DNA of 64,000 nt from the NCBI GenBank assembly GCA_950295325.1, contig OX485807.1, positions 872,501-936,500 of the forward strand. The letters run 5' to 3'. The notes beneath the pieces were generated by a model. That model searched no databases, was not told where the DNA came from, and saw nothing but the letters and a program-made list of their open reading frames with translations. The DNA comes from Polytrichum commune (Eukaryota > Streptophyta > Polytrichopsida > Polytrichales > Polytrichaceae). The stretch's first letter is position 1. Each line of letters begins with the position of its first letter. Position numbers and translations under genes: made by a program. Shown here piece after piece: positions 58,275 through 64,000 of the stretch.

Positions 58275-61200
58275 GTGATGGCACGTGTACAAACTAGAAG
58301 CATGACCAGACAGAGGGCTTTGGAGCTTCAGACGGATCCGCACATCTCATTTGCGAGTGATTCAGAACTGGAGAGGCCAATTAGCCATAGTAACTCAAGG
58401 GAAACCACCCAACAAGTAGATGCCATGCATAGGGCATTGTTTCCAGAGTATGAAAATTATGGTAATCATCATATGTACGGCCGGTGGAGTGGGGACGCCC
58501 GACCTCCGTCACCCGTCATAGGTGAAGACTTACCTGCTGGACCAGACGGCTTAACATCTCTTCAAGAAGACCATGTACAACAATCTGACCCACCAGGGTT
58601 TGGAACGTCCAGTGACTTGCTGGAGCATTTACGACAAGAGTTTCCTGATTTCGTGGCATCCCGAAATCACGTCACATCCCAGTTTGGACGTCCCATAGGA
58701 TCCATGGACCAGGACATTCCAACGGGCCAGGGAATACCATGGGCAACTGATGAGGCTGTTACTTATGAGGCGTTCAGCCCAAATGTTAACCAACATCAAC
58801 CACCTGTCCGAAGACGTGTCACATTTATAAGGAGAGAACGAGAACCGGAATTATCTCCAGTGGTAGAAGTTTCATCTCCACTGGAAGATATTTCGCCTGA
58901 TATTCCAACTAGTATCGCACGTCCTGAGTCACCCATGCCATGGAGGCCCACTCCAACATGCAATATGGGAGGTTGGCGCCCAACCACACCAAACATTCCA
59001 CGGTCATGGGGTGTCGCACCAAGCCCATGGGACGCTCCACGCCATGCAGCCCCGCCTTACAACAACGACGTGGGTATTGTGGATTTGTTCTCACAAATTA
59101 CTCTTGACAACCAGCCTAGTGCTGAGCAATTGTCTAGGCTGCCACCAACAACCGAACAGCGGAGCCAACGTCCGTGTCGGCATTGTCACAGCACGTTGCA
59201 CCGCAGTAGGCAATGTACTACCCAACCGACACAAATTTCCCAACTTGTTGCAGATAGACAACCGAGTTCATACTCTCAGCAACAACAAGATTACCTCACA
59301 CATAGTGTTCTACCTGTCCAATCACAAAGTATTGTTTTACCACCAAGGGAGCTGGTAGTGACGTCGGCCCAAACAGTTCATTCAGCTGTCCAACCTCTTG
59401 GCACCTATAGTCAAGGATGGGGGGTTGCCAACCACACCAACCTTCCAAGACATGAAGCTCAACCAAACCTGATTGATCGCCAGACAACACTGCTTCATGA
59501 CGTACCAGTTGGTCGCACAGGTCACACTCGTCACATTGCCATAAATGAAGCAATTGGGTACACAGGAGCAGCGGGAGGGATTAGTTTCAACGATATGACA
59601 GGGCAATTGGGAAGAATTGAACACACACATCCCCAAGAGCCCCAGGGACAGTGGAACCATAATGGATACCCATCACACATCGATAGACCAACGACACAAG
59701 CACCAACCATCCACACTGTAACGAGTGGTCGTCTGGCCTATGATTATGACCCCAGGACAACAAGAGTTCCGGTATCGAGCACGCATCAACCACGAACGTC
59801 CACATGGGTACCACCTTTGGTCACCGTCTCCCAGTTCCATCCAACAACGGGGGGACCGGTAGGGGATTATGCATCACATACCCCAATACGAGGTGGTTAG
59901 TTACCACACCGACCCCCACATCGAACGTCCCGGCGTAGTCCCTCTCCAAGTGCAGGTTACCCAGGTGGTCCTCCAGGAGGAGCACCTCCAGGGCCCCCAG
60001 GAGGGGGAGGAAGTGATGACACAGATGACAATGAGGACGATGAACCAGTAATAGAATCCAGGAGACGAAGGTCAACAAGGAGGGCATCAAGACGGAGGAA
60101 GGAAGAGACAACTCCGACCATGGCACCTTGGCCATGGCCAGGATACTACCCACCAGGACCCCCACCAGCACCAATAGCTCCTCCAGCGAGGGTCAGTCCT
60201 AGTAAGTCAGGGATCAAGCTACCACTTCCGATATATGACCCCAAATCGGACCCAGACTCACACGTCCGTACTTTCAAAAAATGGGCATATACAATGGGGG
60301 AGACGGACGATGAGGCATTGATTAATTTATTCACATATTCCTTGCGGGAGAATGTGTCAGAGTGGAGTGAAAATTATGCCGATAGTCACCCACATTGTAC
60401 TTTGGATCAGCTGTTGGATGCATTTGCTAGGAGGTATAGAAAGGTGCAGACAGACATGCAGGCATATATGGCGTTGAGGGCCTTAAAAATGAGAGACACA
60501 GAGGACGTGGAAGCATATTACGAACGGTTGATCAAACTAGCGAATTGCCTGACGTACCGTCCAGATGATGAATGGTTAAACACATGTTTTAGGGCAGGCC
60601 TACCAGATTACCTACGAGTAGCCACAACTGGTATGGCCAAGAAAACATTGATCAGTTCAAAAGAATCGGCAATGGCTTGTGAAGAAAGTGTTTTTGACGC
60701 AAAAGGAAATCGAATTCCTTGGAGGGTGGGGGTGCAACCAGTAGAAACTACCAGTTCGGGTAATACGAGCCAACACATGAGACAAAAAGATTTGGATCCG
60801 TTGTGCTCATGTTGTGGTGGAAGAGGGCATAAAGCGGAAAATTGTTGGGGTAACCCGCAAAGTGCAAACTACCGACCCAACATGAAGAGGCCTTCACAAG
60901 CTACCGTACATGCTGTGGGGACAGAACAAGTCAGGCCTAGGTACAACCAGGACGACCAAAACAGGAATAGGTGGCCACCACCCAGACCAATTAATAGACC
61001 AAAATTTTGTTTCATATGTGGTAGTGTTGAACATTTAGCATTCCAATGTCCGTCCGGAGAGCAAGCTCGCCAACAGTTTGGGCAACACAAACGGACGGAC
61101 CAAGACCAACCATCCCCAAGACCGGACGTGACTATAGCCACTGTGGTTGCTGTAGTAACCAGAAGCAAAGCAAGGTTGGTACCGGAAGAAGTGGCGTTCC

Positions 61201-62144
61201 GCGAGAAAGAACCGTTGAAGGGTAAAGGTCACGATGAATGGAGACATGAGGAGGAGTTGAGGCATGGGTGCATCGAGGAGGTCCAACGTCTTCAAGAGTT
61301 GGAAAAACAAGAACTAGCCAAGAAGACGGAGCAAAAACGTGTACGGTTCCAGTTGGACGAAGGATAGCAACATAATTTCTCCACCGAGTGGGCTGGATCA
61401 CCAAACATAAATCCTGACAGTCAAGACCGGCTGGAACCCAATGTGTTGGACACTGTAAACTACGAGGTGGGTGAAGGAGGTCCGGAAAATTTGGATGCAT
61501 CCTTTGCCTTGATTACAAATCAGGTATTGGAAAGTCGGTTCACATTAACCTTAGGTCAATTATTACAGTTAGCACCAGGGTTGAAAGACTTTATCATGAG
61601 GCAAGCTGTCCCATCCTGGATTCCGAAAACAACACCAACTCAGGCGTCCACGACCCCAACCAGCATGGTTGGTGCCATTGCAGTAGACTACACCATGCCA
61701 GTTATCACCATCAAAATTGCAAACAAATATATTTCAGACGTCCTAATCGACGGGGGAGCTGGTGTGAACATCCTCACCGACACTTTGAGGAAACATTTGG
61801 GATTGCCCAAACCAAAAGTAGCCACCTACAACATCAAGATGGCTGATCAGAGCACCACAATGCCAGTGGGACTATTGGAGAACATCAATATTGAAGTGGA
61901 AGGTATGCCTTATCAAGTCACATTTTCTGTAATGAGTTTGGCATCACATAACGATACCCCAGATTACTCCATATTGTTGGGTAGACCGTGGTTGGTAAAT
62001 GCCAAGGTGGTACATGATTGGGAAGGTGACCAGCTAGTAATCCAAGGACTGATGGGGAGTAGACGTGTGAAGGTGAATCGGAAACTACCAGGGGACACCC
62101 CCCGGCCTCAAGTCCTACTCATAACACTATATTCGTTAAATTGA
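58275..62144 (+). pseudogene. LTR-retrotransposon gag-protease frame, two in-frame UAG, no RT
   Basis: Three open stretches (58275-59900, 60120-61367, 61443-62144) lie in one frame. Interruptions are single TAGs at 59898-59900 (GGT TAG TTA) and 61365-61367 (GGA TAG CAA). The frame between the stop and the next ATG is also open. The first part is a Pro/Gln/His-rich N-terminus. The second is Gag ('WSENYADSHPHCTLDQLLDA') with two CCHC knuckles (CSCCGGRGHKAENC and CFICGSVEHLAFQC). The third is a retropepsin-like protease ('VLIDGGAGVNIL', 'ILLGRPWL'). The frame then stops properly. No reverse transcriptase, RNase H or integrase follows. It is either a truncated copy or a gag-only non-autonomous type. 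Confidence 0.8.
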
Positions 62145-62708
62145 GACTTTTTGGGCATTTTGAGACATTCACATAAATAAGAACAAGGATAAATGGAACA
62201 CATATTGGAGAAAGTTGTAAGATGCGAACACTTTGAAGCAGGTGTTTAGACCAAGAACCCCATAAATAACTCATATTTGTGATGGTTTAGGGTGGGCAAT
62301 CCAAATCTTAGACCACATTTAAGGGGAAACCTTAAAACATTCATATTATTGCACACAAAATATTAGAGCTTGTATGAATATGGTTTAGGTAGGGCAATCC
62401 AAACCATAGATCTTATTGAAGGGTTAATATGTTAACCAATATAATATTGCATACAAAATATTCCAAACTCATATTTGTGATGGTTTAGGTAGGGCAATCC
62501 AAACCTTAGACCATATGGAAGGGGAAATCATGTCTAACTTGTATTATTGCAAAAAAAAAACATACAAAGTGTGGCATGTAAAATGCATATCATGCTAACA
62601 CCACACATGCATTGGATAGTGCGACCCAAAATGTTCTTGCCTATGGCCCAAAACCCTACGCCTACTATGGCCTATCTAGCCTCGGAGACTACCTCTTTTT
62701 CTTTTGCT
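62145..62708. repeat. Region with a roughly 100-bp tandem repeat
   Basis: Three degenerate copies (near 62281, 62385 and 62477) of GATGGTTTAGGTAGGGCAAT, CCAAACCTTAGACC..., then TATTATTGCATACAAAATAT. No 3' LTR matching 56683 is seen. No gene. Confidence 0.7.
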
Positions 62709-63495
62709 TCATTTTCTTTTGCTTTTTTTTTCTTTTGCCTCTTTTTCTTTTGCCTCTTTTTCTTTTGCTGCAGCTTCTTTTGCTCGCATTGCTTCAACAT
62801 TCCTGAAAATCTCCGCCCCGCGACTATAGCCATTCTTGGGGTGAACGCCATCAATAACACATTTTGTATTCCGTCGGCCGCCCGAATTATACGACGAAGA
62901 ATTCGAATACGATGAAGTGGACTGTCTTGCATTTCTGGTCATGGAGTAGAAACGCTCCAACTCGATGGACGCACTAGACCGCATAGGTTTACGGGTGGGA
63001 GCAACCTGCAACGCGTCAACGCAAGAACACATGTGTTAGTTTAGGGAGGAAGACCCAAACGTGTCACACATTCATTTTTTAAGTGCAAAATGATTGTAAT
63101 GCGCGGATAACCATGTTTTTTTTGGGGGGGGGGGGGTTCACCTTGTCACCAGGGGCGTTCCCGTCGGAGTTGGCGAGGAGGGGCAAGGCATCCCGCAAAG
63201 GAATAGGAAGGGTTCCACTCTTCGTAGGCCGAGCGTCCATCCGCAGCCGCCGTTGAGGTGTACTACTGCCGCCGGGCCGAGAGGGGGATGTCCGGACGCA
63301 TTTGCGATTTATGCCTTTGAGCGGTGACGGGGACGCAGATCGCCGGAAGATTTGCTTGGGTGGGGGGCTATCGACGACGCCGGCGTCAAGAGGCTCCTTG
63401 GAGTAGTCGATGGTTGACGCGGCGTCGTAAACGGTCTCGTAGAAGAAGCTCCCCAAGTCTGACTCGCTGACGACGTCAATCGAGGGCTCCAAACG
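62709..63495 (-). CDS. Unrecognised gene, two phased 3' exons with basic coiled coil
   Basis: Minus-strand exons 63495-63142 and 63005-62709 join in phase 0 (GACAAG|GTGAAC ... TTGCAG|GTTGCT). The first encodes an acidic start ('RLEPSIDVVSESDLGSFFYE') and a Ser/Pro/Arg-rich region ('SPSPLKGINRK', 'SRPGGSSTPQRRLR'). The second encodes 'SGGRRNTKCVIDGVHPKNGY' and ends in a Lys/Glu/Ala coiled coil ('KEAAAKEKEAKEKEAKEKK') and a stop at 62709. The 5' end is upstream and undefined. A G-run at 63122-63136 lies in the intron. No family is recognised. Confidence 0.5.
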
Positions 63496-63638
63496 CTGGA
63501 GCCAAAATTGGAACAAAACAAAACCCAAGGAAAAGGGGGGAGATAGAGCGCGTGAAAATCAAGATACATATGAAGCGTAAATTACACAAAATGGGTAGGC
63601 GCATATACACACACACACATACAAACACACGTACTGTC

Positions 63639-64000
63639 TCAAATGAGCTTGTTAAATTTCGCGTGAGATAACAACTCTCTGTACAAATGGTCTCGTGGAT
63701 CCAAGTATCTCTCGCCTATGGGATTATTCCTAACAAAATTGTTTACGGGAAGTCCGCTTCCCCAGAGCGCCTGGAGGTATTTACTAAGGTCTAACAAAAA
63801 TCGGTCCCGGACCTTCTCGACCGTCCACGTAGGGCACACTATGAAGTTGGCCGTCGGGTTCAACATGTTCTTTGCGGCGCTGTCGTCCACCATGAGCGCG
63901 TTCTCGCGGGTGGGGCGGACGTCGTAGGGGACGCCTATCAAGGACGGTCGCTGGTCCCAAAAAATGGGCTTCAAGACCTTGAGGTATTGGGGGGAAGCGG
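63639..64000 (-). CDS. C-terminal part of a probable FCP1/HAD-like protein, cut by window edge
   Basis: The frame is open from the right edge to a stop at 63639 (about 119 codons in the window). 'ENALMVDDSAAKNMLNPTAN' followed by 'FLLDLSKYLQAL' resembles the C-terminal part of FCP1-homology (NIF) phosphatase domains, with the 'DDS...NP.N' motif and then a 'D..L..L' helix. The N-terminal catalytic DxDx(T/V) would be outside the window and cannot be checked. It is probably a separate gene from the exons at 63495. Confidence 0.5.
   Translation of the reverse strand, partial: ASPQYLKVLKPIFWDQRPSLIGVPYDVRPTRENALMVDDSAAKNMLNPTANFIVCPTWTVEKVRDRFLLDLSKYLQALWGSGLPVNNFVRNNPIGERYLDPRDHLYRELLSHAKFNKLI

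Overview
The window looks like nuclear DNA of a land plant. It has intron-rich genes with GT-AG splice sites, one gene for a plastid-targeted membrane protein, and a dense nest of plant-type transposable elements (Ty3/Gypsy, CACTA, MULE-like, hAT, PIF/Harbinger). The species cannot be read from the sequence. The MULE/SWIM gene and the ParB-methyltransferase gene would fit a seed-free plant such as a bryophyte, lycophyte or fern, but that is inference. There are no bacterial operons, rRNA genes, tRNA genes or CRISPR arrays that I can support.

Layout. Positions 0.3-5 kb: a plus-strand multi-exon gene, tentatively JASON-like, with local duplications that copied its splice sites. Positions 5.4-9.5 kb: a convergent minus-strand gene for a plastid-targeted multi-pass membrane protein, with a 565-bp PIF/Harbinger-type MITE in an intron. 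Positions 9.7-14.1 kb: a terminal-inverted-repeat element, an unassigned stretch, and a solo LTR with a 61-bp minisatellite inside. Positions 14.3-22.7 kb: a degenerate CACTA transposon on the minus strand. Positions 22.8-27.9 kb: a MULE/SWIM transposase-like gene on the minus strand, split by a solo LTR with a perfect 5-bp target duplication. Positions 28.3-28.7 kb: a small His/Cys-containing ORF.

Positions 29.07-56.68 kb hold the most interesting object, a 13-exon plus-strand gene. It encodes a ParB-like 'GNHRRQA' motif and a C-terminal beta-class DNA methyltransferase-like domain of about 1.1 kb. I could phase every exon junction. Introns 3 and 9 carry the same palindrome-bearing minisatellite. 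Intron 9 is about 17.9 kb and holds a 2.9-kb solo LTR plus a hAT-type foldback element, which is itself split by an intact 11.4-kb Ty3/Gypsy retrotransposon (2079-aa gag-pol, 2102-bp LTRs, 5-bp TSD).

Positions 56.7-62.1 kb: a gag-protease-only LTR element remnant whose single frame is broken by two UAG codons. Positions 62.7-64 kb: minus-strand exons of an unrecognised gene and the C-terminal end of a probable FCP1/HAD-like protein entering from the right edge.

How the parts relate. The MULE/SWIM gene, the small ORF and the ParB-methyltransferase gene are arranged divergently around 28-29 kb. They may be cargo of one large mobile unit or a host-retained horizontally acquired pair; the window does not decide. 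Every in-frame premature stop I found in otherwise open frames is TAG, which fits CAG-to-TAG decay at CHG-methylated sites.
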